Counted from the first letter of the stretch, positions 11,578-23,301 are shown. The stretch: DNA of 64,000 bases from Chrysopilus asiliformis (GCA_964034945.1 OZ035962.1:88328650-88392649), one strand, 5' to 3'. Notes: generated from the letters alone by a model not told the origin. A program made the numbers and translations.

Positions 11578-12520
11578 TAAGAGGCTAATCTAAACAGCCT
11601 CTAACACATTATTTAAATATTTTAAGCGTGTTCGCGATTGTGTCCGTCATGTCCGACGCTTTTCCGTCACGAGGCATAATTTTCTAAAATTTGGTTGTGA
11701 CAACCCTCCTGCGTTACATGGTATCTTTCGGGAGATGCTAAACTTTTCACTCAGAACTGTTTTTTTAAAGGTATTTATTTTCTGAAATTTTGGGTTGCAT
11801 TTAATTATTTTCAAGGTTTTCACCTGCGGCGCAATTTCTTTTATAAAATTTGAGAATTTTCTTCATTATTTTCAAAAGTTTCACCTGCGGTGCATTTGCG
11901 TCAAGTATTTGTACGTGCATAGGGTTGCCATAACAAACTTTAGAAAACTAGGACTCATGAGCGAAAAACCCCAGACATAGCGATTAAAACCCTAAGTAAG
12001 GTGATTCCGAACCGAAAAAATAGATCCCTGCACAGAGTCCATGGATAACTATTTACGCCCCTGGGCCCTGGTGTTATTGCTATTATTATTTTTTTATATT
12101 TATATGTCATTCTTAATGCTAACTGAATCACGAAAACACTTTTCTTATTGACGTCACTGCATTTTTTGACATATATTGGTGAGGTGACAGTAGACATTGA
12201 TTTTCATTATAGCCCTAGCCCACAATAAGAACAAATGGTATGAAAATTGAGCTTAGAATAGTAAATGGGGATTTTCCGTTGATAAGAGAGAGATAACCAT
12301 AATTATGTGAAGAGAGGGACACGACTAACTTCGCAAAAAATGAAATAGTTTTTTCGATAGTTACGACAAAATGTTCAAATTATAAATTTGGCGCCATTTG
12401 ATTTTCAAATTCAGAAAGCGCCCTTTGCTCGGAAAATGTTTTCGGTATAACTTTTCGATACAATTGTGTAAGCAGAAGAAATTTTTGCGCAATTTTCGTA
12501 TCAGTTCCACTTTCTGTATT

Positions 12521-12716
12521 TCACTAATATATCTATTTATTTCTGGCATTTGTATAATTTATCACAAAACAATTGATCACGAAAATGTCTTACTATTATT
12601 TAAATTCACTAAGAACTTTGACCTGTATAAATTTTTACCACAGAACGCATGGAGACGTACAGCAATTTAACTGTCTTCACTAATATATCTATTTATTTCT
12701 GGCATTTGTATAATTT
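12521..12716. repeat. Templated insertion: 116-bp copy flanked by a 40-bp target duplication
   Basis: The sequence 'tcactaatatatctattt' through 'gcatttgtataattt' occurs at 12521-12560 and again at 12677-12716. Between the two copies lies 12561-12676, which is the same as 10162-10277. This is the footprint of a repair event that copied a segment from 2.4 kb away and duplicated 40 bp of the target. Confidence 0.85.
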
Positions 12717-12740
12717 TAAGACAATTTTTTAATAGGCTTA

Positions 12741-12952
12741 AGCCTAAACCACAATTACGCGTGCGTGCGTGCGGCATTATTTAGTTCTGGCATCACCACG
12801 TCTTAAAGTAGAGACTGAGCCTACTCTACGCGGCACGGACGCGGCACCGCGTTTGAGCAACGCGCAATTATACATTTACTCATATAAATGCGTAGTTTTT
12901 ACTTTCACCGCGTGGGTGCCGCACGCACGCACGCGTAATTGTGGTTTAGGCT
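12741..12952. mobile_element. MITE family AGCCTAAACC, copy A
   Basis: TIRs start AGCCTAAACCACAATTACGC, followed by GTGCGTGCG. TTA flanks both ends (12738-12740 and 12953-12955). The interior is GC-richer than its surroundings ('ctactctacgcggcacgg'). The same family is found at 25157-25330 and about 37690-37930. The 3-bp TTA/TAA duplication suits PIF/Harbinger-type elements. Confidence 0.82.
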
Positions 12953-13104
12953 TTAAGGAATCAAAACTTTCGGTTTTCGAATAGCATATGAGGGAAAATT
13001 TAAAAATGTGAAAAAACTTATTTAAAAATAAAAAAATAAAAAATTATAAAAAAAACGTGTGATTTATTGTAGTAACAATGATATATTTTACACTAAAAAA
13101 ATCA

Positions 13105-14225
13105 TCATGCAGTGTAATAAGATGTGTTTAAATTTCGTTGGGTCATTTGTGCGTCAACCCACCCTCTCATGGCTGGAACATTTGTATAAACACCCGGTAT
13201 ATGCTTCTCCCCACAACCAATTCCCCAGGAGACGATTCCCACTTCGGAATAGCGTTGGTTATGCCCTGAAATTGGACAAACTAAGGCACTGCCTCCATCA
13301 CCCTTGCACACGTCCTTGCCCTCCTCGCCACCCGCACATATGAAAGTCTCATGCAGTATGAAGAAATTACCCAACCTTGAATGCTGTCGCAAATCCGTTT
13401 GACAATCTTCATGTTTCACGATCGGCAGCTCGATCTTTTGCAGGATCACCTGATATCGTCCTGCCTGACCGAAATTGTCCTTTCCCCATCCGGCTACATA
13501 GCACTGACTCCTCGCGAAATCTGCATTGAAGGTGGCGGATGGCAAACAAATTGGCCTAATAACCTCTGAGAATTCAAGAGACTCCGACAAAAATAGCAGC
13601 GCGACATCGTTAAAAAGAGTTGATTTGCTGAAATCGGGATGAATTAGGACTTCACTGACTAGACGATCCTGAAAAAACAAATATGTTTGTTTTAAGAATT
13701 AGCATTTTTCAAAAGAAAAAAACCTGATGCTCGTAAATCTCATTTTCATTTTGCGTGTCCCATTCGCCGGCTCGAATTTTCAGGACACTTTCGGTTGCTC
13801 GATTGACGCAGTGTGCCGCCGTTATAATAGCAAAAGGATGAATAATACTACCACCGCATTTGTAAACAAGAACAAGCTGGTCATTTGTGCCCGTTTGTTC
13901 CTCTAAAATGGCTGCCATCCAGGGGAACTCACCGTAGTCAGAGTCTTCCGCTCCGCCATAGGTAATTCGCAGACCAACGCCTCCAACATTACGATGACCG
14001 CAACCTTTGGTTCTTTTAGGCTTATGACTCTGTATGAGTGAAAGGAAATTTTGGAAAATCAGTTTAAATTTTTAAATTCATACGACATATTTTTACCGTT
14101 CCACCAAAACGTTCGTTGACATCCGTAGAATTACTGGATTCAGATCCGAATTCTGATTCTTGTGCAAGTTGACTTTGTGCAGCGACAATAGCCAAACATA
14201 TTGAAATTGTGATGGCGTTTTTCAT
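13105..14225 (-). CDS. Serine protease homologue without a CLIP domain (SPH3), three exons
   Basis: Exons are 14225-14097 (43 codons), 14029-13724 (102 codons) and 13668-13105 (187 codons plus stop), all phase 0, giving about 332 residues. The signal peptide is MKNAITISICLAIVAAQ. A Ser/Glu-rich stretch follows, with no cysteines, so the CLIP module found in SPH1, SPH2 and SPH4 is missing; the 67-bp intron 1 leaves no room for it. The protease-like domain runs from GCGHRNVGG and YGEFPW to NTSYYTA. It keeps CGGSI/AAHC and NDVALL, but the Ser motif reads GDGGSALVCP (Ser to Gly, and Pro to Ala). A 55-bp intron (13669-13723) after EHQ is absent from the three sister genes. Role by family: secreted, non-proteolytic regulator of the melanisation cascade. 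Confidence 0.92.
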
Positions 14226-14489
14226 TGCTGAAATTGAAAATATAAAAAAATATTTTGTGTGAGTTTGTATTCCGGATGTCACTTTTTGGACGTTAAAAGG
14301 TTTGAATTGATTGGCTTGAAATTTTTACTCCTAAAAATCATTGCCCCCCGAAAAAGTTAACTATTTTATTACACGTCCAATGGGCGTTTTCGTTTTCAGC
14401 ACCGAAGTATTAAATCCGGAATCCATTTTACACTAAAATAGAACATTTGATTGAGAAAACCACGCTAGAGGTACTGCGAACGAACTAGA

Positions 14490-14745
14490 GTCTAAGACAA
14501 TGGAGTCGGCTGTTCAATTTGTTGGGTTGTGTTTATGCTAATATGTGAAAATTTGTTTGTGAAAATTTGATCCTTTTTATTTTCCCTCCTGTTATTTTCC
14601 TATTCGTTCCAGAGTTCTGAAATTTAACAGGGATATAGTTGAATGATAAAACTACCCCATAGATTTAAAATTATATTGGTATTTTGAAAAAGGAGAATTT
14701 CACAATGTTTTTCCGAAAGATGCGGCGTCTATCCGTACCTTTCCC
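14490..14745. repeat. Partial copy of the element at 40466-42507
   Basis: 'gagtctaagacaatgg', 'ttcaatttgtt.tgttgtgtttat' and then 'cgtctatccgtacc' occur here in the same order as at 42293-42507. Only the right part of that element is present. The rest of 14746-15264 holds no recognised gene. Confidence 0.5.
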
Positions 14746-15264
14746 TATGTATGATACAAATTTACAAATAATACAAAAAATTATACAATTTTTTCTAAAA
14801 AAAAGAGAACAGTTCCTAAAATATTGGATTCTGACAAAAATTGATAATCTTTAACTGTGGGTTGGAACGATTTCCATAAAATGTCTGACACCTTTATTAA
14901 AAATGGAGGATAGTTAGATAGAAAAGCTTCCAGAAAATTGAAGAATCATTCCGATTTTTTTGTTTTCCTATATAGGGTTTTAAATTTAATAGAGATAGCC
15001 GAAATTTGGCCTACTAGAAAATATAGGAATGATTCCAAACATGATTTTTATCCGTGCGAAAAACCGTTATAAGCTTTTGTTACTTTTTTTGATACTAGCA
15101 AACCCTTCGTTTCCAGCTTAAAGTTTTTTTGTATAAATTTTAGGATGCAAAAAAAAACTTTTGGGAAAAAACGTTATCCTTACAGGACCTTCTGTTTCGA
15201 ATTTTTAAAATCTAACATAGCTTAAACCTGCTCCTGGCAAAGCAGATGATTATGCAAAAAATCG

Positions 15265-15350
15265 CGTAAAAATCGGTCCAATAGTTTTTAAGTTTTGTAA
15301 TCTCAAACAGACAGACAGACAAACATCCATTTTTCTATATATAGATTTCC
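15265..15350 (+). repeat. Possible non-LTR element tail
   Basis: 'atcggtccaatagttttta' then 'cagacagacagacaaacatcc' and 'ctatatatagatt' resemble the 3' ends of RTE-like non-LTR elements as I remember them. No reverse transcriptase is visible upstream, so this is a weak call. Confidence 0.3.
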
Positions 15351-15465
15351 ACTCTTTAGTTATTCCAATACCAGAGTCGTAACAAGGCAAGGATATCCTA
15401 GTTCTGCGATATACAACAAAAACTGTGCCGCAGGCAAAATTTTAATTGAGCATATAGGCAGAAAT

Positions 15466-15746
15466 CACGGCATACAGACAGACAAGGTATGCTGTAAACT
15501 CAAATCTGACATTTCGTTGCTACGTCACTTGTGCCGATTAGTTCGTCAAGTGCAGAAGGAATTTTGTATTCTGGGTGGTTTTTTTTTAAATTTGTGCGAT
15601 CTAAATAATATATTTGTAAATTAGTGGACTGATTGCATTAAATAGTGATCAATAAACATAAAAATTAATTAAAAAAAGTCGGCACAAATGACGTCACACC
15701 TGACTATCAAAAGTTTACAGCATACCTTGTCTGTCTGTATGCCGTG
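15466..15746. mobile_element. TIR element with a 9-bp target site duplication
   Basis: The ends are CACGGCATACAGACAGAC at the left and its inverse at the right. Inverted arms of about 65-70 bp extend to 'tcggcaca' and its inverse. The 9 bases ggcagaaat stand on both sides (15457-15465 and 15747-15755). A 9-bp duplication suits Mutator-like or Merlin-like elements, but no transposase is present. An open frame of 104 codons (15688-16002, plus strand) starts inside the right arm and reads outward; I do not recognise it. Confidence 0.75.
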
Positions 15747-16790
15747 GGCAGAAATAATGTCTCCGCATGCGAAATTTTTAAAATACCAAAGTCAAATCGA
15801 CCCTTTAAATGAGTTAGCAGTTGCCAGAGAAGCGTATCTTCAAGTTTTGTCCTTTTTGAGATCCGAATTTCACGTAGTGAACTTCCAAATGTTGCATAAA
15901 ACACCGCCTGAGGGAAAAAAACGCTCTAGGTCAGGCCTGGGCACCATGTATGTAGTGATTTACTATTACTCGAAGAAATTTTATATTTCTTCATTACTAT
16001 AACACGAAATGAGAAAATCCATCTTTTTCATTTTTTACGCTCTTTCGCTTTTGATGGAGACGTTTAGGAACAGTGGACTACACAATTTATTATGATGCGA
16101 TTACAAAAAAATAATAAGTTCCGCTGTGCAAAAAAAACTTTTGGGACGTATTTTCGGTTCTGTGCTTCGAAAAAACATGCGCTAAATTGCATTAAGTTAC
16201 CTGATAGGACAGCTGTTCTAATGGCGTTCTAGATTGAATTTTTTATTCGACATATAACTGCAAACTAGACATTGACGGTTATCATTATTTGTGGTTATTA
16301 AATATTTGTTTTCCCAGTCACACGACATAGTATTTGAATTTGAATATGAGCGCTTCATAATGGAAAATGAAAACTAAAAAAATCGAATTTCTGGAAAAAT
16401 TTCGTACGTCAGTGTACTTTGGGAAGCAATTAGGGTTTTGGGGAGCAAATGTATACATCCGCACGCATCAACAACAGAAATTATACTGAATGGCTGTCGT
16501 AGGCTCGCTCCATAGATTGTTAGTGAATCGTTTGATTTCGGCTGCCGAAGTGGCCGTCGTCTACCAACACGTATCATTGCGTTGGAGAGTCGAGTAAAAA
16601 TGTTCATACATTGATTGTATTCTCGTAAAATTTGAATAAAAATGTTATCGTTGTGAGGAGCCAGACGAGCCAAGGAGTGCCCAGGCTTGCTCTAGGTTAT
16701 AGAACCCAGTTTAGAATTATTCTTTGTTTGAATCTTGAAACAGAAATAATTTTTATACGAAGTTACATTAAAAAAAAATTTAAAAGTAAT

Positions 16791-16926
16791 GGCGCGTATT
16801 CATAGTCATTTTTAAACATTGGTTTTGTTAAACATGAGTCTAAACTGACAGATTGCTATGGTTTTTTGTCAATTTAAACTCATATTCAACAAAACCTGTG
16901 TTTAAAAACGACTATGAACTTGCGCC
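16791..16926. mobile_element. Short palindromic MITE
   Basis: The left end 'ggcgcgtattcatagtc' is matched by 'gactatgaacttgcgcc' at the right. Arms continue with 'tttaaacattggttttgtt' and its diverged inverse. A second copy lies at about 26396-26545. No coding region. From 15756 to 16790 and from 16927 to 17840 I see no real gene; the minus-strand frame at 16374-16673 has no features of a protein family. Confidence 0.65.
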
Positions 16927-17844
16927 AATGTATTTTTATTCATTTATATTTTCCAACGCCGCGGCCGCCTCTCCGAGTGTGCGTAACGCCGGGCCAGCCA
17001 ATACCGGATTTTTGTAAAACTCATTTACATATTCTACTAGATATTGCATGTGTTGATTAATTTGCATTAGTATAACAAGTGTTGCCAACCTGGTAGTGTT
17101 TTTAATTTTCTAAAACTTCAACAATTCCATACCTTTTTTCGTATAATTATTTGAAATTTACTGATATAATCACAATTTACAAACACAAAAAAAATCCTTG
17201 TATTTAAAGTATTTGTCGATAACATAAAAAATCACTATAATGTAACGATGCTAAAACGAATGATAAGCAAACAAAATAAACCAGTTTAGTAAGAATAAAA
17301 ACAAAATTTCAGAAAACAATTTCAACCAAGTGGAAGTATGAAATAAAATTACTAAAAGCCTTACACATTTTATTAAGTCCAAGTAGATATTTCACAGAAT
17401 TTCATTATTTAGAAAAACCAAGAAATTGTTTTCAACGTTCTATTTTTGCAGTAGTTTGTGTGGATTTTATAAAACAAGTTATTGATGATAAAACATACTC
17501 GTTGAGAAGATCACTGGAATGATCTTGTGGATAACCGCACAAATAAACAAATCTGAAATTTAAATCAAACTACAGATTCAATACGACATGGAAACTTGTT
17601 AACAACTGAACGTGAAACTTGTTGAAATCGAAATATATTACTAGTGAATTTTCCAACAGTTCTATTTAACAACTTTTATTATTTTTTTATTTTTTCTTGG
17701 AAATAAAAATAAACCTTGATAAAGAGCAAAAAAAATCTTTTGAGATACATTTTGTCTTTAGCAATGATCGCAAAAGTGTTTTTTTTTTACTTTCTTATAC
17801 AAAGTATAATAAAGTATTGTATTTATGAAAAGTGTCGACCTCCT

Positions 17845-18300
17845 AATTTTGCCTAGAAAACATTTCCTGAGCACTCCCAAGTCGATTGGAGACTTATTCC
17901 AAAAATGTCTTTCAGTCAAAATTTCCCAAAAACTAATAGAGCTAGAGACATGAAATTTTACAGCCGTGTTTGGACCTGGAATGGTATGTTCCTATGAATA
18001 TCCGTTAACCGGAAGTATTGTATTCATGACGGAAACTGACTCGAGAACGGGGGCAGATAGAAAATTTCCTGAGCAGCACAAATTCGTTTCAGGCAAAATT
18101 ATGAGGATGTCCGTGCATCTGTCTGTCGGTCTGACGGTCCGTCGGTTTGTCGGTCCGTCGGTTTGTCAGTCTGTCCGTTGTACATGAATCTTAAATAAAG
18201 TGTCAAAAACAGTTAAAAAGACTTCTCTACATTTCTGCATCTTACCGTAAATCAATATATTTTACCGTTATCAAGATATTTCACATTTTGTATAAAAAAT
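17845..18300 (+). repeat. R3-related repeat copy
   Basis: 'caggcaaaattatgaggatg' followed by 'tctgtctgtcggtctg' and 'gttgtacatgaatcttaaa' parallels 5025-5085 in the R3 foldback. A run of 'gtccgtcggtttgtcg' subrepeats makes a spurious short frame. Non-coding. Confidence 0.5.
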
Positions 18301-18324
18301 TCATATTTTTATAAAGACCTTTGC

Positions 18325-18779
18325 GGCCCCTAGACGTACAATATTATTGTGCAATATATTGTACAATATTATTGACATGCCCCTAGACGATGCAATGTTA
18401 TTGCACAATAAATCATTTTACGTTTGATTCGTGAGCAGTCAACATGACTCTAAATTACATTAAAGCTAGTTGTGTAGCCATCACATTCCACAGAGCCGGC
18501 AATGCAGGGTACACTTCAATAACTTCGAGGATAAAAGCACGATCTTCTTTTATTTTCTTCGCCATGATTAGGTGTACTCTCAGCGATATTTCATACGATA
18601 CTGAGCCAATATTGTGCAATATCGCCCTCAGACTATACAACAAACCTTATTGTGCAATAAAAATCAAACCGATTTTGATTCCTTCAATATATTGCACAAC
18701 CGTTCAATATTACCCCTAGACGGTCAATATATTGCACAATATTGAAATATTGTACAATAATATTGTACGTCTAGGGGCC
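18325..18779. mobile_element. Nested foldback element rich in TATTGTAC/TGCAATA motifs
   Basis: The left end GGCCCCTAGACGTACAATAT is matched by 'tattgtacgtctaggggcc' at the right. A second inverted pair lies inside: 'gcccctagacgatgcaatg' near 18380 and 'acccctagacggtcaatat' near 18712. No transposase. It looks like a MITE that inserted into, or arose from, a relative. Confidence 0.7.
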
Positions 18780-19715
18780 ACTTAACACTCGTATTTCGTA
18801 GGAACGTAGATTTTGTTTAAGAAAGTCATGTGCTGTTCACATCAGATATCTTTTAAATGGAATCCTGCTGAAATGTTTGGGATTTACCAAAATGTTTGAT
18901 TTTGATTCAGATATTTATTATATCGTGGCGACTAGCGACGGGAAATCCAAATATTTAATTAAAATCGTGATATTTTAAATAACAAGAATTGTAATTTTTT
19001 TCATACGCAGTTCTATTGCAGATAACGAGGTCTATCAAAATTAAAAACAGAAAATTTAGATTAAAATTCTGCTGTGATAGTGGAATCAGCGAATTGTTTA
19101 TTATTTCTAGATTGATTTGAAATATAGAAAATTTATTGAATTTATTGAAAAAATTAAAATTACAGTTTATATTATTTGGAGCAACAGCAATAAATCAGCG
19201 CTTCTCAATTTCTGGGGAATCTAGGAAAAAATCCGTTTAATGAGATGCGAATAGAACATGATTTTTGTATACTAATACTCCGCTCCAGCTCAAGTTCTGA
19301 TGGGCAGAAGGTAAGTCCGTAGCCAAGATTTCTTTTCGGGGTGGGCTTGCTTCTAGGACTCCCAGAACCAAATTTAATTAAGGGATAGTTTATGCATTTT
19401 TTTTAGCATTTTTAACTGCATTACGCATGTTAACTTAATTCTTCCATGGAATTGAAACACCTTAAATCCATTTTTTATAACACAACACAAAGCTTTCGCG
19501 AATCTCCTCACACTTTTATTCGAAGTGGTGATGTCGAGCAGCGTCCTCGATGCCGACGGCTGTGCAAATGTGTGGCTGCGAATTTATATCACTTTACCAG
19601 TCTTTTAATCTAATGTCTTTGGTTCATACATATTCTTCGCAAATACCCGTTTTAGGCACGATGTTTTTTCAATAGTTACTCCAAAATTTGTGCGTGTTAG
19701 ACTGTGTTTACATTA

Positions 19716-19969
19716 GGACTCATTTTGAGGCGGCACGTCTTTCGCTCCGGCCAAGTGAGGGTGAGGGACGCAGTGGGGAGGGAAACCAAAAAGAGCGAAC
19801 GAAGTTTAGATTCACTTAAAATTTTCAGTCGCAAACCGGTTTGAGTCTGGTTGTTGAGATCTGTTTCGTTTAGTTTTGTTGATGAAACCGGTTTAGCGAA
19901 TCCAGATAAAGCGAACCTTGTGCACACGACAGAGAAATGAGGAAAGACGTGCCGCCTCAAAATGAGTCC
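19716..19969. mobile_element. TIR element GGACTCATTTTGAGGCGG
   Basis: The left arm 'ggactcattttgaggcggc' then 'acgtctttc' is mirrored at 19941-19969. The middle has a second inverted pair around 'aaaccggtttgagtc' and 'gatgaaaccggttt'. A 91-codon minus-strand frame lies wholly inside and has no family resemblance. A small hairpin ('agtgggaatgacgtgag' with 'atcattcccact') follows at 19983-20015. Confidence 0.65.
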
Positions 19970-20269
19970 CAATGATTAGATGCAGTGGGAATGACGTGAG
20001 GTATCATTCCCACTACACCCCTCGCCAACATACTTTGGAGTAACGAATGAAATTACATGACTTCTAAACGGATGATAGAAATGTCAACTAAGAGAATTTC
20101 TACACAGATAATCGCAGTCGTTCCATAACAAAACCGGTTAAATTTTCCGAGACTTTGTGATCTCGGAAAATTTAACCTGTATTTGGCGGCCGCTACTTTT
20201 CTAAAAAAAAAATGATAAAAATGCTTTTTTGTGTGCATGGTTGGAAAATTTGAATGGTCGATCATCTAT

Positions 20270-21434
20270 CTCGTAAGGGAGTCAACGAATTTTTATGAGG
20301 TTTCCTCCGTTGGATAGAGGACTTAGAGGAGGATAGAGGAGCATAATAAATCTGTAAAGATAACGGAAGGTCCTTTAAGAACAACGTGATTATCCTTTTC
20401 CTCAAATTTTCCGGGAAAATCTCATCTGGGAGTGTTTGGAATCGCTGAATTCGATTCTGGAGTCAAACGGTCCGTAAAAATACCTCAAAAGTAAGGATAT
20501 ATATTCGAATATTAAAAAATATAAACAAACGTGGCGAACACAGATGTAATTTTGGATTTTCAATCATACTAATCAAATACGAAATGGCTAAAATAATTAA
20601 AATAAAATAGTAAAAAAACTAAAAAAAAATAAATAAAAAAAAAAGACCTTTACTGTGTATTCACCGTGTATCACAAATAAAAGCATGAAGAATAAAAAAG
20701 GTATTTATTTCGCTTTAATTTCTGATACACAGTTTTTTATGACTTGTAAGCCGAGAAATTCAAATAAATTTATATTTTAAGTTTCTAAATTTTTTTAAGG
20801 GGATGCGGGAACGTGGTTCGAGATTCTAAGGAACGCAGACCACTAAAAAGTTTGGGAGCCACTGCACTGAAGGAACAAAGTCATTTTTATTTCATTTAAA
20901 TTACTTAGGATACCAAATTGCCTGAAACACTTGTTAGAATTTGCTGACATTCCCTGTGCCTCTCGTCAGTTAAACTAATTTCTTGTCCTGTAATATATTT
21001 TGAAGATTTGAAACAAAAAAAATTACTTTAAATAAGAAACATGTTATATTTTAATGATTTCATTTATTTAAAATCGTCTAAAATTGATATGTTATAAAGA
21101 ATACATATAAAGTGTACAATCAATCTTTGGTTAAATATTTCCTATAAATTACAAGTAGTGCAATGTCGGCAATGTTAAAAAATCCAAAGGAAAACACGTA
21201 ATCAAAACCATGTTTTGTATAAAAAATTCTCCTTTAAAATATCGAAATTACAGTTAATTTTTTTTTTTTTTGTACATGACACGTATCTGCCACTGTTTTA
21301 GAGATGCACTTTTAGTAGCAGATATGTGACATACACCAAAAATACTAGATAATAAATTTTTTTGATTTTTTTTTTAATAAACATTTTCAAAATTTGATTT
21401 GGTTTCTTTAAAATTACATTTTTAACTCCACAGC
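20270..21434. other. Intergenic, no recognised gene
   Basis: AT-rich sequence with long A/T runs. Near 20850-20870 'aagtttgggagccactgcac' resembles the inverse of a hAT terminus (CAGTGGCTCCCAAACTT), but a convincing partner was not found. Nothing else is supported. Confidence 0.4.
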
Positions 21435-21797
21435 TCAATACCGAATTAAATAAGTACCGGCAAATAACAAAATATTACTCAAGAAAAATTCCTGTTTGGT
21501 GATTTCCAAACAATTTGTCGAAGATTTGTCATTTTGTTCTGTACTTAACGTAATAATACCAGCTTTAATAACTTTAGGTGTTGCAGGTAGTTTCGTAGTA
21601 GTAGTGACTTCTGGAACTTTTAATGTACTCGGTATATCTGTTATCGGATTCATTATTTCTGTTACTTCGTCCAATTCTGTTCCTGTCCTACTATCCGTAA
21701 CAGTTGGCGCCAAAGGTGTTACCGTTGTTACTACCGCACTTAATACAGTTTCTACCGCCAAAGCACACAAAAAAATCGCCAACATAATCGATTTCAT
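21435..21797 (-). CDS. Thr-rich small secreted protein
   Basis: A single coding exon of 120 residues. Residues 1-20 (MKSIMLAIFLCALAVETVLS) form a clear signal peptide. The mature part is rich in Thr, Val and Pro (VVTTVTPLAPTVT; VPEVTTTTKLPATPK), so mucin-like O-glycosylation is possible. It ends in a hydrophobic segment (FFLSNILLFAGTYLIRY) that could be a GPI-attachment signal or membrane anchor. Only one Cys is expected in the mature chain, so there is no CLIP domain. It is on the same strand as the SPH cluster, and an acceptor-like tttttttag stands 9 bases before the start codon, as in its neighbours. I do not recognise a family; it could also be a remnant of a CLIP-type gene that lost its domain. 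Confidence 0.6.
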   Translation of the reverse strand: MKSIMLAIFLCALAVETVLSAVVTTVTPLAPTVTDSRTGTELDEVTEIMNPITDIPSTLKVPEVTTTTKLPATPKVIKAGIITLSTEQNDKSSTNCLEITKQEFFLSNILLFAGTYLIRY

Positions 21798-23052
21798 TTT
21801 TGTTTTCTAAAAAAGAAACACACAACAAGTTTAATTTAACCAATTGAATTAACTCCACGTCCCGACTGGACAAAAGTTTTGTCCATGTCTATGCCCTGGT
21901 ATAGAAATGTGGCGTGAAAACAATTTTTTTCAGGAAAAATTGGTCCAAGACATCAGAAAGACATCTAAGAGATTTTTTCCACAAAATCTTTCAATAACCC
22001 GACATGAACATGGATAAGTTTTTATGTCTAATCAAGATGAGGTGTCAAAAAAATATTTGAAAACAATAAATTAAAATATTTTCATTTATATTTTTTGTGA
22101 AATTTTTTTATAAAATACACTAACAAATGTTTGTTTTTAAAAAAAATATAAAACTTTAAGTAAACGTCAGTTCAAATGCTTAGGCGAAAACAGTTTAATA
22201 CGTTTTTGTGATTTGGATTTCCTTTTATACACTAGATTTAAATCTAATAAAGTCTTAGAATTTGACTTTGATTTTTTTTGTTGCAAAACTATGAGTAAGA
22301 ATTTTATCTCAAAAATATTTAGAAACGCAGTATTGGTTAACCAATTAATTTCATCCGATATGACTAGTTGGTGATCAATAAAGTACAGTACAACACAACT
22401 AGAGTTTTAATTGAAACTAAAATCTAAAAAAAAAGAAAAAAATCTAATTTCGAAAAACTAATAATGGTTTTGCGCAAATACTTCCTATGAATCATATTCG
22501 TGAGAAAATTACGTCGTTCAACTAATTTTATATTAATTCTTTTAATTCACTAATTTTTAGTCACAAAAGCGATCAAATTTCAGAATTTGTGAATTCCACA
22601 GTTTGAAATTTTGAGTCTCGTATAAAAAACGAAAGATTTCTGCCAAGTTCACTGCCCATTGTACTCTTTTCTTTAGAGGGTAAATTCATCTCAATCGGTC
22701 AAGTGTTTTCAAGTGAGAATTTTCGATTGCAGGCCAAATTAACGAGGAATCGGGACTATAACTAAATTAGTTAATTTGATTAGAAAAAATGGTCAAAATA
22801 GACTATTTTTATAATAAATTTAGTAGTAAAATTTACTATTTTGTGGTTAAATTGACTATTTTTGTCATTTAAACTAACTATTTTGGCTACCGCAGATCCC
22901 CCCCCCCCCCACCCTCATAAATTGTGACTTTTTTATCTACACCTGTTTATTATCAACAAGGAAACGAGGGAGATTAAATTTTAGATGATGAAGACAATTC
23001 TTATACAAAACTGGAAGACATCGGCACGCGACCGAGATCTCTGGCAAGCGTT
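21798..23052. other. Intergenic, no recognised gene
   Basis: AT-rich. A diverged inverted motif around 22765-22895 ('gactatttttata' and 'ttgactatttttgtc') resembles the arms of the element at 58242-59127, but too weakly to define ends. A C-run of 12 lies at about 22899. Confidence 0.4.
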
Positions 23053-23210
23053 AAGCCCAATTCAGATTGCGATTACGCTTGAATCTTCTGGACCAACGAG
23101 ATCAAAGCTTTTAACGATAGTTAACATGAAAGCTTTGATCTAATTGGTCGCGAAGCCTCAATCGTAATCGCAATCATTGGTCTGAATAGAGCTTTAGTCT
23201 GAATTGGGCC
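23053..23210. mobile_element. Short TIR element
   Basis: The left 'aagcccaattcagattgcg' is matched by inverse copies 'tctgaattgggcc' and 'cgcaatc' at the right. Inner arms 'agatcaaagctttt' and 'aaagctttgatct' pair. Non-coding palindrome. Confidence 0.6.
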
Positions 23211-23301
23211 AAGAACGGAAATCAAGCGCCGAACATGAAGGTGAAAAAGTTGATAAAGAAGAAGAAAAAACAGGGTTTTACTCATGCAAAATACATGGAT
23301 T

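Noticed and set aside
16374..16673. 99-codon minus-strand frame starting MARLAPHND
   Set aside because: No signal, domain or neighbouring exon was recognised; length is within chance for this amount of sequence.
19196..20870. A possible 1.7-kb hAT element with ends cagcgcttctcaatttctgg and (inverse) cagtggctcccaaacttttt
   Set aside because: The ends agree only loosely and no 8-bp duplication flanks them. The right part may be an isolated hAT terminus.
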